Positions 47,109 through 59,335 of a stretch of DNA of 64,000 nucleotides are shown piece after piece. Both the position numbers and the translations under genes were made by a program. The DNA comes from Alisma plantago-aquatica. Taxonomy: Eukaryota; Streptophyta; Magnoliopsida; Alismatales; Alismataceae. Positions within the stretch are counted from its first letter, which is position 1, and each line of letters begins with the position of its first letter. The stretch spans positions 64,291,001-64,355,000 of the forward strand of contig OY856411.1 of NCBI GenBank assembly GCA_963693085.1, given 5' to 3'. Below the pieces are notes generated by a model, which was not told the origin of the DNA, made no database searches, and worked only from the letters and a program-made list of their open reading frames with translations.

Positions 47109-50100
47109 TCAACATCGCTATCATCATCCCAATTATATCTTACAATCGCCACTGCTTGTATGGCTCTTGCCCATTCTTCTCTTACTTCTTTTAATACTAC
47201 CATCGTATATGAAGCATGTACATCTTTTAAGTGTTTAGCTATAGTTTGGTCAGTTTTGAACACCTACAAAGAGAATGATGTATATATAAGTAATAATATA
47301 AAAATAAGATTGATATATTTCATACTAACTAATGAGACTATATATAATACCTCATGTATGGTATCGATGTCCAATGCAGCATATTTGATAATCATCTGCA
47401 TAAATTGCATCACATAGTATGCGCATGCCCAGCCGTTGTCTTGTGTAGCACACTATAAATTGAAACATACAAAATATTAAAAAATACAACTAAGCACAGT
47501 TCACATAAATAATATATATTGTAGTCGGAAACTTACTTTTATGTTCTCCCAAATTATTGGCTGGTTCTTTTTCCTTGGGACCTTTTCTCCAGCCTTTTTG
47601 AATGCATCCAAACCCCTACATGTTAATGTAACACAGTAAATTGCATAATTAAATAGTAATGCAATAACAAATGTTAACAGATATAAAAATGAAATATTTC
47701 TCACCAAAATAATGGCAATCTCATTACGTGTCCAATTTTAGTATTCAATGTACTCCCCACAAGATCTAGATAATAAACAGTGAACATCCCGGGGACAATA
47801 ATTAGTAACTCCCAATGCTTACTGCTAGAGGTAAAAAAAGTTAAAAATTAATAACTCAAAATCCACAATAAAAATGTAATTTTCTTAAGTCCAAATTATA
47901 AGTAAAGTAAACTTACTTGACATTGAATGGAGCTATTATTATCGTCTTCTGTTTCTGACCGAAAATTATAAAAGCATCTATACAGAATTGTTGAACACTA
48001 TCAGGGTCTTTAGCTACCATACTAATCAATGATGGAATCAAAAATCCCACATGGTCAAATGCAAATTATTTGCATTCATTTTCGACTAAGTAGCTGCAAA
48101 ACATGTATTACGTATGCATTAATATTTAAGAAACCAGATCACCAGATCTTACACAAGGTATATGGATGTATAAACATGATCTCACCCTATCCATGTCTCT
48201 ATCATTGATGTGTTCAGCCAATCATATATAAACAACTCAATAATATCTTGTATAAATAAAGAGCTTTCGTATGATTGACCTGCATAATTCACTTCTAAAG
48301 AAATAATTATAGGGCAATGTATATTGTGTGCCCATAGCCAACATACCATTCCCCTACAAGCAGGTTCTAACGGGTATTTTAGGTCAATTGGAACCCAACT
48401 TGGTAATGCAGGAAGTGGAGGTGGAGGCCTAGGTGCTCTGGGTGTCTTCTTTTTAACCTGTATATATAATTTCAGATCAATTAACCTCATATATACACAT
48501 TAAAAATCTAAAGTAATGTAAATTTATCTTAAAATTTCAGTAGTGTAGACAACATATGCTTTGGGCCACAATATCACCCCGCCTTCTACATTAGTAAGTC
48601 TATCAATATCCGGGTGGGCATATGGCAATGTAGCTTCCCTCCAATCAGGGAATACACGTATCAGGCTCACATGAACGTAGCCCTGTGGCATTGGAGTCCC
48701 GTGAAACGTTGCCCCAGGAAGGGACGGGTAAGCCTGTGCCTCTGCAACAACATAGTCTTGCATTCTTAAGCGGCATGGCTTCAACGCCTACAAATTTACG
48801 TAAAGAATGTTATACATATATACATATCATCTTGAAAACATATCTTCTTGAAAAGACTAGCTACAATGTCATAAACAATACTTACAACATACGTGTTAGG
48901 CGGGAGGTCTATAGGATTACTCTCAGTCTATGCATCAGGAGAAGAGTGGGTCGCCATAGGCTGATTGGAAGCCTGAGATGCCTGCCACCGCACTATTTCT
49001 TCCTTAACCTTCTCAGCAACTATATCATTGACCTTCTTAGCAACTATATCCTCGACTCTCTTATTCTCCTATACATGGATAAAAGAAACATTAGCTTCTT
49101 ATTATTGAATTTCCTTTTGCAGTAACATTTAAAAAAAATAATAGGTTACCTCTTCTTGTGAAAGTCCCACTCTGGGTTTGCGCTGGGATGGCCCGAAGAA
49201 TGCTTTGATGCCCACACCAGCGCCTGCACCCCTAACACGTCCAGGATGCTCTGGGTTACCCAGAGCAACTGTCAATTCATCCCTTATGCCCTGAGGGATG
49301 AACGTGCCTTGTTTCCTCTGCTCGTGCAGCTCCAGCTAATCACCATCAACAGAAATTGGTAAGTTAACACCACAAATAATCAATATTCAAACAATTGCTC
49401 TAAGAGTTGTATTTTACCATTTTCACAGCCGCCTCAGCAGTTACGGGCTTCTTTATTTCACCCTTCTTTTTTTTCCCTCCTAGCTATCCAGACATCATGG
49501 TGAGGCATGGGTGTGGCACATGTAGTAGAGGACTCCTGAGTAGCAACAGACTCCGCCTATAGTCTTTGGTGAACGCTTGCATAGCCCTTTGGACCCATAG
49601 TGTGGTCATGCACATTCAGTGCACGCCTTACTTTTTGCGCCTCACTGAGGGCCTAGTTAGTATGAACATTAATGATTTGGTTAGTAGCACTAAATGTTAA
49701 TCATGAATAGGTAAATACAAAGTATATTAATTAAATTGAGAGTGACGCCTAATACCTTGAATTCTTCAGATTTTCTTGAAGCAACAAACGTGTCCCAATC
49801 TTCTTTGTCCAAGAAGTTCCACTGTTCAAGGGCTGACTTCTTCATGTTATCACCATCTTTTATGTATTCTCTGTTGAGATTTGTCCTATAGTTCCTTAGC
49901 ATCTTTCCAGCGCGTTGCATCATGCTTTTACGATGCAACTTCTCATCCAATGCAAAAAGATTCTGTAAAATAGAATTGTTATTTACTAGTATCCAAAAAT
50001 AGAATTACAAATAATAGAATTTGTAATCTACAAAATAGAATTGCAAATAATAATAACTCACACATAAATCCTTCCATATCAAGTCTTTCTTCGCCTGAGG

Positions 50101-50556
50101 AACTTTATGCCAATTATCATACTTAACACCACAATGGCTTCAAGTGACAACCCCAAGATAGTTTACAAAATTATTGCGGTTCACTCCAATTGCATTTCTT
50201 CCATTATCAAACTCCACAACCAATCTGGATCCACTGCCACTTAGCATTATTAACTTCTTCAACAAAGTGATGCCCCTTTTCTTATTAAGTGTTTGGTGAT
50301 GCGCATCAAGTTCCTCCAGTGCTTCAGTGGGTACATGTGCATCATCAACCTAAAATTTAACAAAAATAAACACACTGAATTAGTCCAATTTAGAAATATG
50401 GGATATATGACATAACTAGGAGATAATGAATTTTATATAAATACATGATATGTTTTTAGAACTTACATTGCTATCCTCGCCATGCTCATCATGGACAGCA
50501 TGCTCATCATGGACTTCATGCTCATCATGGACATCATGCTCATCATGGTCAGCCAT
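47109..50556 (-). pseudogene. CACTA-borne multi-exon gene: Transposase_24-like N terminus, DUF8039-like middle, Ulp1 protease C terminus
   Basis: Thirteen exons read on the minus strand: 50556-50467, 50349-50062, 49962-49756, 49652-49418, 49335-49150, 49068-48886, 48787-48529, 48457-48186, 48093-47917, 47824-47705, 47615-47537, 47452-47351, 47263-47109. Nearly all have GT-AG borders; exon 7 has AT where GT is expected. Exon 1 is a HDEHxVHDEH repeat. Exons 2-3 resemble plant En/Spm-associated proteins (GVNRNNFVNYLGVV, YDNWHKVPQAKKDLIWKDL, DWDTFVASRKSEEF). Exon 5 has ALGNPEHPGRVRG. Exon 7 (YPSLPGATFHGTPMPQGYV) is DUF8039-like. Exons 8-13 form a Ulp1 domain with His in KHWELL, Asp in YYLDL, Gln in TQDNGW and Cys in GWACAYYVM. 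Defects: TGA (exon 2), TAG (exons 4 and 6), TAA (exon 9) and a frameshift in an A-run (exon 4). Once a protein of nearly 800 residues, cleaving a ubiquitin-like protein by family analogy. Confidence 0.82.
50467..50556 (-). repeat. His/Asp/Glu coding repeat (exon 1 of the CACTA gene)
   Basis: Five tandem 15-18-base units encoding DEHxVH-like peptides (catgatgagcatg core) make up nearly all of the 30-codon first exon, which ends exactly at a GTAAGT donor. It is the probable start of the protein; a longer 5' exon cannot be excluded. Confidence 0.75.
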
Positions 50557-50814
50557 CTAAAAATGTCATTAAAAAGGCAAACATTTAGCATTTGTATTAA
50601 ATAGAAGATAATGAAACATCAAATCTGAAAATGATATTGATATTAAAAAACAAACATTTAGCTTCAATAAAAAAAATAAACATGCATGCCTCTAAATTGT
50701 GATCTTTTATCAATTAACAATCCTTCATTGTGATCTCCACGCACATATAATTCAGGGAATAAACACATGTGATGTCATTCTGATATATAATAAATGTGTA
50801 CCACCTATCCCATC

Positions 50815-51004
50815 CTTGAACACCTAATCTCACTAGTAAGTGTATAATGTGTATTGGGTTTTCAAGAAAATTTCGGCAACATTTCCCCGTTGTTCTCTAA
50901 GTACATATGTACTTAGAGAACAAATGGGGAAATGTTGCTGAAATTTTCTCGAAAACCCAATACACATTATACACTTACATCTTAAGTGAGATTAGGTGTT
51001 CAAG
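50815..51004. repeat. 190-bp near-perfect palindrome
   Basis: The left arm starts cttgaacacctaatctcac and the right arm ends gtgagattaggtgttcaag, with the centre at GTACATATGTAC around 50909. The arms differ by only a few bases and small indels. It could be a fold-back insertion or a hairpin-RNA source. Confidence 0.92.
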
Positions 51005-51353
51005 AATAGTCCCAAACTGGGGACTATCCAAGATTTACTCCTAATGAGTAAATGTTGGACGGGTTTCTAGGCCAACAAACACAATAATAGATAGGTACAT
51101 GTTAGGGTTTCATCACAATTAATGTTAGGATTTCATCACAATTGTTGTTAGGGTTTCATCAATGTTAGGGTTTAATCAAATCAAATTAGGATGCTAGAAT
51201 GGACATGTTTAAATCTTATTTCAACATGCATCAAAATTTACTGAATTAGGTCAAACATTAGGATTAGAAACACAAATATATGCAAGCAAAATATTTGTCC
51301 GTATCCTAGGATTTACATAATTACATAAAGATTTGTTCATATCCTTACAAACA

Positions 51354-51540
51354 GCAAGCACGGCCGTGGCTATGTTGGACTACCAGGGCCGTGCTGGACA
51401 ACACGACCGTGGTAGTCCAACACAACCACATCTGTGCTTGCCCTTACCAACAGCAAGCACGGCCGTGGCTGTGTTGGCCTACCACGGTCGTGCTGTACAA
51501 CACCGCCGTGGTAGGCCAACACAGCCACGACCGTGCTTGC
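51354..51540. repeat. Two tandem 88-bp hairpins
   Basis: 51354-51441 and 51453-51540 are each inverted repeats starting GCAAGCACGG and ending CCGTGCTTGC (or TCTGTGCTTGC in the first), with CCACGG/CCGTGG pairing inside. They are also direct copies of each other, separated by an 11-base 'ccttaccaaca' spacer. GC-rich in contrast to the surrounding sequence. Confidence 0.93.
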
Positions 51541-51904
51541 TATTGGTAAGGAGCTACGGAGAAGGAAAGCTACGAAGAAGGAAGCAAAGAGGCTAGGGCT
51601 ACCTGGAGCTAGTGTGGAGAAGAGCGGCAGCGACCGGCGGCAGTAGTGGCAGTGAGCAGGCAAAGAGCGGCGGTGAGCAGAGCAGACCGGCGTGCAGCAG
51701 TGGCAGAAAGCGGCAGCGGCAGCAGGAGAAAGAGGACGCGGTGACGAGTAGAGCCACACCAGCAGCAGCGACGGCGAGCAGTAGCGGGGGTCGTCGGGCG
51801 ATCGTCGGGCAATTTTAGGCGAGCGGCGATCATAGCAGGTATCGTGATGAAACAGGAAGGAAGGGGAAGATTCGGGTGATACGGGTCTATTAAGTTTGTC
51901 AACA

Positions 51905-52290
51905 ACATCGGTTATTTGTAAAATCGACGCCTTTTAGACAATCTTTTCCCAAAATTATTTGGCTGGAACCATTATCAGCGTCAGTTATCAAAGGATAACT
52001 GACGCCTAAATTGGAACTTTTCACGCAAATTTCCATCTTATATCGGCGTCGATTCGTAGTTAAAAAATCGACGCTATATGTGATACTTTGGAGGCAAAAA
52101 AAATTTCACTCAAAAATTGGATTTCGTGGGCGATTTTTGGCGTCGGTTGGTTGTACTCAGCCGACGCTGAATACAAAGTGGTACCCGTGTCTGGATGGTC
52201 TTCGAATATAGACGTCGGGGTTCCTAAATATCCGACGTTGAATATTATAGTTTTCAGTTTTGGAAAATAACCGACGCCCAGAAAAGAGAC
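51905..52290. repeat. Right subterminal repeat zone of the CACTA element
   Basis: Motifs such as tcggttatttgtaaaatcga, gcgtcagttatc, gataactgacgcc, ggcgtcggttgg, cagccgacgctg and ataaccgacgcc mirror those on the left end. Confidence 0.88.
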
Positions 52291-54147
52291 ACTGAATGTT
52301 GTTTTTGTAGTAGTGAAAACACCAAAACATGCAACATCTCCATCTCTTGCATGTTACTGGTCCTCCTCTTGCTGCTCAACCACAACCTCAGGACTCCCTC
52401 GTCTGTCACGACCGCCTAAAAAGGGTGTAAACCAGCGGGGTGAGACACACAGTCCCAGTGAGAAACATAACTCCCCACCGAAACTATAAAATCTCAAAGG
52501 TTAAAGCAACAACAACAGATAACTAATAAAGCGTATAACCAGAGCCGCATACTGAGCAAAGCTATTATTACCATCAAGCTTACCAAGATATCCAGGAGGC
52601 ATATAACCAAGTATTTCTTTATGGAACATGATTGACAAGATAAGCTTTATAAGAACTTATCACAAAATATAAGGATCGTACACATATATGCAAAGTGTAA
52701 CTAGATCAGCTATAAGCAAGGTCTCAATCAATGTTTCGTATTTTGCTCTAAGCAAGATATACTATTTGGCTAGATTACATTTTATTATGCCCTGAGGAAG
52801 TGAGCCTTCCCTGCTCAAGTCCAACCATTGGCTGCGAAGCCCAATCCGGTGCCATACAAGGTCTAAGGTGATCCAGACTCCATGACCTCACCTTCTCATG
52901 GTTAGTACACAAATCATCAAGAAAGACCGCAATCTTATGCTTATAGGGCCTCAACCTCTGGGTCAACTCCGTAAGCTACCCATATATACATATATACATA
53001 CTTTTGAGCCATGAACACATCATGCTCATCATCTCATATCCTGAGCCATGGGTCTGTTCACCATGCTTTATATATCCTGAGTCTGCAACCACAATTGTAC
53101 TCAAACCCTCCTGTTTTAGGCTAGGGGAAACCTCGCATATTCAACAATATGCGCTCCAGGTAATCCCACAGGATAAACCTGTTTTACCATCACCAAATAC
53201 TGACGATGATGGATCTATGGCCAGGGCAAACTACATGATATATTCGTATATAATTAGTTAGTATATTTTAAGCCAATTGTTGAGGCAAAACAAAGTATAA
53301 ACATAGCCACATAGGATTACATAATTATTTCCATCATTATACTATCTTGGGACCTCAATCCCTTATGATATCAACCACTATCTCTCAAGGCATCACAACA
53401 TGCATCAACATCCTGGGAACACGTCCCTTATCTCATCAACAGAGGATAACACCTCAACTAGGCACTCAGCCTTATATCAGGTCCTCATACCTAACAACTT
53501 TTTATTTCATTATCCAGGATTATCATCACATTGTGCTAGTCAAAGCACATATATCTCATATCTCTTACTAGGCTATGAATCCACATGAAAAACCTGCATG
53601 GTTAGTAATCACATTCGTAGAGATAACTAAAGCCATCATGGATTAAAAGAATTATCATGCTATCAAGTATAAAGCAACATCCATGTAGAAGTCATAATTT
53701 TATCCTTAATCACAAACATATATCATGCCCCATACTTGTGATCAGAGATATGTGTCACACCATCAAGTGAAGCAACCTCATATGCTTCCAATCTTCCTGG
53801 TTCACAACCTAACATTATATTTTTAGAATTCAAGGTGATTGCATCATATCACTTGTATCATCATTAACAACATAGATATGACCGCATATAATAGCTATAT
53901 GCATTTCAGGTCATCATAACCCTCACCAATGCTCCTGCAACCCTCACTATAGGTATGGCGAGAAGCACTAACCCTCACCAATGGGTGTATTGGCTAGGGT
54001 TCCAAACTCTAAACAAGTCCACCACCATTACGGCCAACCCAAACATCAACTATCATGCAACAAAGACTCACCAATTCATGGTGACGGGCAGAGTGTATTG
54101 TGCATCAGCAGATGCTATCGGCCAAAAGCCTATCATGCATAGAGATC

Positions 54148-54177
54148 AGGGTTAGGGTTAGGTTTAGGGTTAGGTTT
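54148..54177. repeat. Telomere-like TTAGGG/TTTAGGG run
   Basis: Four to five imperfect copies (agggttagggttaggtttagggttagg) inside LTR B. Too short and embedded in LTR sequence to be a telomere relic with confidence. Confidence 0.7.
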
Positions 54178-54797
54178 TTCTCTATCAGCTAACCTCCAAC
54201 ATGAGCCATATCGACCAAAGGGGTGTCGCCCAAGGTGCCCCTATGGTGAAACCATCTCAACATCATCCAAGGGTTAACCATATCGGCCAAGGTACCTATG
54301 ACGCCCAAGAAGGGTGTCGTGCATGGCCATGAAGCAACATAATGGCCAGCATCAAGGGCTAGCATGTCAGGCATCAAGCCATGTCGTCCAACACTTCATA
54401 TAAGTCAAATCTCAACTAAGACATGGTGGTATCGGGCAAAACCATCCTGGGCACCATACCATATCGCCCAAGCTCATCTAAATAAGGGTAATGATCAAGG
54501 CTGTGCCGAGCACCAAGCTATCAAAACCTATCTGCCAAGACCATCTCAAGACAAGGGGGTGCATTGGGCGTCCTCTGTACATGGTGTATCGTCCAAGAAT
54601 TAACCCTAAAGAGGGTATCAGGCAACATACTCAAAAGGTCACCAAGGAAACACATGTCGGCCAAGAGCCCATCCAAGGGTCTAGCAACCATGTCGTCCAA
54701 ACCCTAACTCTAGGGTGGATAAGGGATATCGGGCAACCTTACTTCAAGATGTATCATCCAAAGCACAAGATATAGTGTGCAACACCCAGACTCCATC

Positions 54798-57700
54798 TGT
54801 TACAACCCATATTCAGGTTAGTCAATAAATACCTCGATTAGCGTGAAACACCTTGATTAATGCTAAGTATTTTGTTAAACATCATGGTTAATTAAGATAA
54901 GTTAATATATGAATCAATAGTTGAGATTGAATCATCTGAGGTAATTAGTGATAATGGCAATGATGATCATTAGGTTGATTAAGTTGAATTAAGTACTCAC
55001 TGATGCGTTTAGTGCTTTGATCAGGTGAGATAGTCCAATTTGCATAATTTCTTGCACTGAGGGTGTAGATAATCTTTCCCTTGAAATGTTGTAAGAAGAA
55101 TCACTTCAATTGTACAATCGAGTTGAGAGTTAGGGCGTTTCCAAGACCTTGGGACCTAAGTTGCAAATTTTCCAATTAATTTTCATTTATAAGCCCTTTT
55201 CCTCCTCTTTTCCTTATCATTTCTTCCTCCCCCGATAGAACAAGACCGCTTAAGAGTGGTGCCCAAGCAGCTACAGGCCGATTGGCCACAACGAAGGAGA
55301 AAGGGCAGCGATTCCATGCTCCTTGGCTTCAATCACCATCAACTTGGCTCTGTTCTCCTTCTTCTTCCCTTTCTCTTCCTCTACCTTGCCCACTTGTAGC
55401 CCGGTCAGTAGAGCAGCGATGGCAGTGCCCAACAGAAGCGACCGACCTACAAAGCTGCATTAGCAACCAAGTAGCAGTAGCGTCGACGGCTGATTTTGGC
55501 TTGAAGGGGGCCGCTCCAGCGGTGCCCCTTCGTCCTCTACCCTTCCCCCTTCCTTTTCCGCCCCTATTGCGTCACGTCACCTGCGCCCACCTAGCAAGAG
55601 GCGGCGCCCCATCTATCAAGCAACAACGACTGTTGCAATAATGACCAGGGGCCATTTGGGCGAGCAACAGCCCCAAGCAATGCTGTCATTGAGTCCGGTC
55701 TTGTGCTCCAAGCATGCATCTGCAGCCACGAACACCATCGCCCAACTAGCAGGGGTGACGCCCTACCGTACAGCAGCCACATCTACACGAAGCAACAACC
55801 ATGGACCCTTTGAGTGCGAGGAGCAACACGTAATCGATGCCTTTGGCTTCATCCTTGAGGTCCATGCCCGAATCCACAATCATGAGCATCACCTAGCTGC
55901 GTTTGTAGCTTGTTTCCTCCACCTGTACGTGAGAAAGTTATTGTTTGTTTGCAATAGGTTGAAATCCAGAACAACTGAGGTTGAAGATGAACCAGTGGAC
56001 ACCCGGAAACAGGCGCCTAGATGCGTTTCTGGACGAATCCAGACGTTTCGAACCACTGTGAGTAGCATTTCATTTGTCTATCACGATTTAACTACATAAA
56101 ATGGACGATTTCGGTTTGATCCGTATTTAACGTAGTTTACAGCGTATACCCGGGTGTCGGGCAGTGTCGGCACCCCTCGATTTTTATATTGCGTGTTTCA
56201 ATTAATAATATTTGCTCGGCATTAATTAGTTTATTAATATGCGTGATGTAAATTAGTAAAAAAATTAGATGATTAATCGAAACTTAAGTTACTCGATTAA
56301 ATGTTGGAAACAATAGCGTACGACCAAAAATTGGGAAGTTTGAGTACAAGCCCGGACAACACGATTTTATAAATTAAATAATGCATGATTACAAAGAAAT
56401 GATGATGTTGTGAAAAATATCAAAGAAACCCTATATGCACGCTTTAGGTCATATTTAATGTGAATGTTGAAATTAGAAATACACGACTGATAATGGTATA
56501 GTTTGGGGTATTAAATCAGGCAATACATATGTTGTAAATTATCAGATGCACAATTTCAAAGAAAGTACGATAACATAAAAATATGCAAATAAACCCTAGT
56601 TGCATGCTTCTTGTTATGTTAAAGTGTGTGAATTAACATTTACATGAATTGGCAAATTTCTCTGAGATATTACTAGAAACTCTCAAGTATTGTTAATAAT
56701 TCGTGTTATGATACGTAAGTAACTCTTAATTGAGTTATGTGATGCACAAACCAGGATTAGGGTTAATGTACACGTTCTTTGAGAAATTTCAGATAATTGA
56801 TAAATGTTACAAATGATTTATTGTATGTGAAGTATATTACTCTTAGCAGTGCAGTAAGATGTTCAATTGCATGAATTCAGTATGCATATGCCAAAGTGAT
56901 ATGAGTTGGTTACTTATGAGTTGTAAATGTGCTTGTATGTTCGGTATAAGAATTTTGCAGTAATCACCATAATTTGAGTTACTGTTATGACAGTTCTAGA
57001 AAGACAGTGTATTGTGGTTTGATATGAAATCAGTAGATGTGGTATCATAGAGGAATCAGAGTTCAAAACAAGAACATGAGTTATGTATTTCAGATTAAAG
57101 TGTTCTATAATAATAAAATGATAGACTTAGGTGCCCTGACACCGTAGAACCCCTTCGAGAGGTCTGCACCTTAGGGGTGAAACGATCAACCCTGGGGATA
57201 CACCCAGGTGGTCGGAGACTCGTGTCCAACACTTACCGAATGTCTCGGTGACACGAGGGCTGAGTGGTAGGGTCCCGATCAACCCTGGGGATACACCCAG
57301 GTGGTTAGAGACTCGAGGTAGTGTCTCGATCAACCCTGGGGATACGCCCAGGTGGTCGGAGACTTAGAGACCCTCCACCTATGTACTCCTCTAGAAGGAG
57401 GAGTCTAGCGTGCACCCATTTGCGAGTGCCGCCAGGCCAGAGAGCCTGTGGGTCCTGTAGCAGACTAGGACGGAAAGTCAAACTTAGCATTTCCTAGGTG
57501 TGTCTCTAAGTCTTGTACGGTGGGATCATAGTTTGCTACGAGTCTTCATATGTAGAGTACACTACATATGATCAGGACATAAGATAAAATATGTTCATAT
57601 AGGTTCACAGAGTTTTTATAAGTTAAAGAGTTAAGAAAGATAGGAGTTAGCTTCTCCGTAGTTGTTCTTCAAGTGAAATTTTAGAATAATCTGTTAAATA

Positions 57701-58318
57701 CTTGTATTTACAGCTTTGCATCAATAATTATCATAATGAAATGTTGATATCTTCTGTGTTTAAATTAAATTGCTTAGACCTGCTCAGTGTAGTATTTCTT
57801 GCATAACATTCTAAATAATAAACATAAATGAGTTTTTTTGTGATGGTTGGGTGAAATTCTACTCATTGAGACAGTATCTCACCAACCTACTGAAACATTT
57901 TTCAGGTCTATGTCAGCACGAGGAGGCTAAAGGATGTATCACCTAGACGCTTAGAAGGTAGTGTTTCGTTAGGTTTAGAAGTCTCTTAATCCTTTCCCCT
58001 CGGTCCTTGGGACATGGTGCTGTAGAGAGAAAAGGAATGTAAAGTAGTCTGTAATTTGGTTTTCAAATTTACTATTGTAATTTATATTCTGCAAATAATA
58101 TGTAATAAGTTAATTAAACTCTGAGATATCTTTCAAGATTTAGAAACATTAAGTTTTCTTCTGCAGTTATTAAGGTTTCAGTTTATTCCAAATTATAAGA
58201 TATTTCCTTTAAGTTGAATATAAGTGATCAAGAAAAGAAAAAGTTAAGAGCGGTTTACCGAGGGTGACTCCCGGGTCTTCGGGGTCATTAGAGATGGCAC
58301 GAGGATCGGGGCATCACA
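54798..58318. mobile_element. Solo LTR (3521 bp) nested in LTR B
   Basis: Starts TGTTACAACCC and ends GGGGCATCACA, flanked by the 5-base duplication CCATC at 54793-54797 and 58319-58323. LTR B sequence resumes on both sides. No primer site, polypurine tract or coding domain lies inside, so it is an LTR left after recombination between the two LTRs of one element. The start matches the LARD LTR. By that similarity it reads left to right: TATAAG near 55189, GC-rich leader 55270-56060, AT-rich remainder. ORFs at 55282-55641 and 55641-56099 lie in the GC-rich leader and show no domain. Confidence 0.9.
57184..57366. repeat. Three 39-bp direct repeats in the solo LTR
   Basis: Copies at 57184, 57277 and 57328 of gatcaaccctggggatac + acccaggtggtcggagact, at unequal spacing (93 and 51 bases). 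Each contains the palindrome-like CTGGGGATACACCCAG. Confidence 0.92.
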
Positions 58319-59326
58319 CCATCTTAAGCTAAGGGAACCATATTGGGCGTCAACCCAACCGTCTCAACTAGGAGTGTCGCCCAAGGATACAACTCAAGAC
58401 AAGGTTGTCGGGCAACACAACTCCAAGGTCATGTCGTGTAAGACACCACCCAACAAGATCATCTTCAACCTCCAACACAAGGGCACCAATCCCTAATTGA
58501 TCAAGAAGGTTGGCTCACCTCTCAGCAACCAAGAGAGAGGGATTTTGCACTACCTCTATCCCAAATCGGGCAACCACAAGGACCAACCTCAATACGGGTC
58601 AACACATATCCAAGAGCTCACCTCTCTAATCCATGGTGAGAGGAGGGTGTTGCCCAAGCAACTAGAATATAAGCTCACCTCTCAACTTAAACGAGAGAGG
58701 GGTATTGCCCACATTACTAGAGCTCAAAATCACTTCTCTTGACCAAGGAGAGAAAGGGGTATTGCTACCCAAGAAAACCCTAAACCATAGCTCGGCCAAC
58801 TATATCCAAAGGCATATAAACAACATCGTGCTCATTATATCCATAAGATCAACAACATGTACTAGAGCAAGAAACATAACATGCAAAGGCCGATCATCAA
58901 CATATATGATTTATGCAACATAGAGAAGGTAGTATAGCTATGGTTAGAAGTTATGTAACCCGCCTTAAGTAAACTCCTCAAGCTCCAAAGCTCCAAGCTC
59001 TAGCTCCTAGCTCCAAGCTCACCACTTTCGGCCACCTCAAGAAAAGGAACAAGGATCATAACCACCATGGACGAAGGGTAGGCAAGATGGAGAAGAAGAT
59101 GCTAAGGAGAGAGGGAAGATGCTTACCAAAGAAAAAGACCCACCTAGGGTTCGGCCACCAAGCTAAAGGAAGAAGAAGAAGAACACCTTCAAGGGGATCG
59201 GCCACCAACCTGCTCCACGAAGCAGTATCGGTCGCCAAACACACCAAAGGGAAGATGTATCATGCACCAAGGAAGAGAGGAGCAACAAAGAGCTAAAAGG
59301 GATCCTAAGGAAGAGAAAGGCAATGC

Positions 59327-59335
59327 ATATATAGA
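59327..59335 (-). promoter_or_regulatory. Probable TATA box of LTR B
   Basis: Minus-strand CTATATATG about 575 bases into the LTR, at the same place as in LTR D. Confidence 0.55.

Larger units (their letters stand above)
50557..51904. other. Leader and non-coding right part of the CACTA element
   Basis: No domain-bearing ORF. It holds a 190-base palindrome (50815-51004), TTAGGGTTTCATCA repeats (51104-51176), twin 88-base hairpins (51354-51540) and a GC-rich CAG/CGGCAG-rich stretch (51600-51830) that could be the 5' untranslated leader or promoter-proximal region of the gene. Confidence 0.6.
46524..52315 (-). mobile_element. CACTA (En/Spm) DNA transposon carrying a Ulp1 gene, 5792 bp
   Basis: Ends are CACTACTATAGAAC on the left and, inverted, CACTACTACAAAAAC on the right. 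The 3-base target duplication AAA flanks it (46521-46523 and 52316-52318), and the split LTR sequence continues across it. Both subterminal zones (46540-46830 and 51905-52290) carry inverted and direct GGCGTCGGTTAT motifs, the expected landing sites for the transposase-associated binding protein. Inside is one 13-exon minus-strand gene with a Ulp1 domain. No TNP2-type (DDE) transposase could be read, so it is probably non-autonomous. Confidence 0.93.

Noticed and set aside
54148..54177. Telomere-like repeats as a chromosome-end or fusion scar
   Set aside because: Only about four imperfect units inside a recognisable LTR, with LTR sequence continuing on both sides.
55282..56099. Host gene in the GC-rich ORFs (119 and 152 codons)
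   Set aside because: They lie wholly inside a solo LTR, show no recognisable domain and have low-complexity composition.
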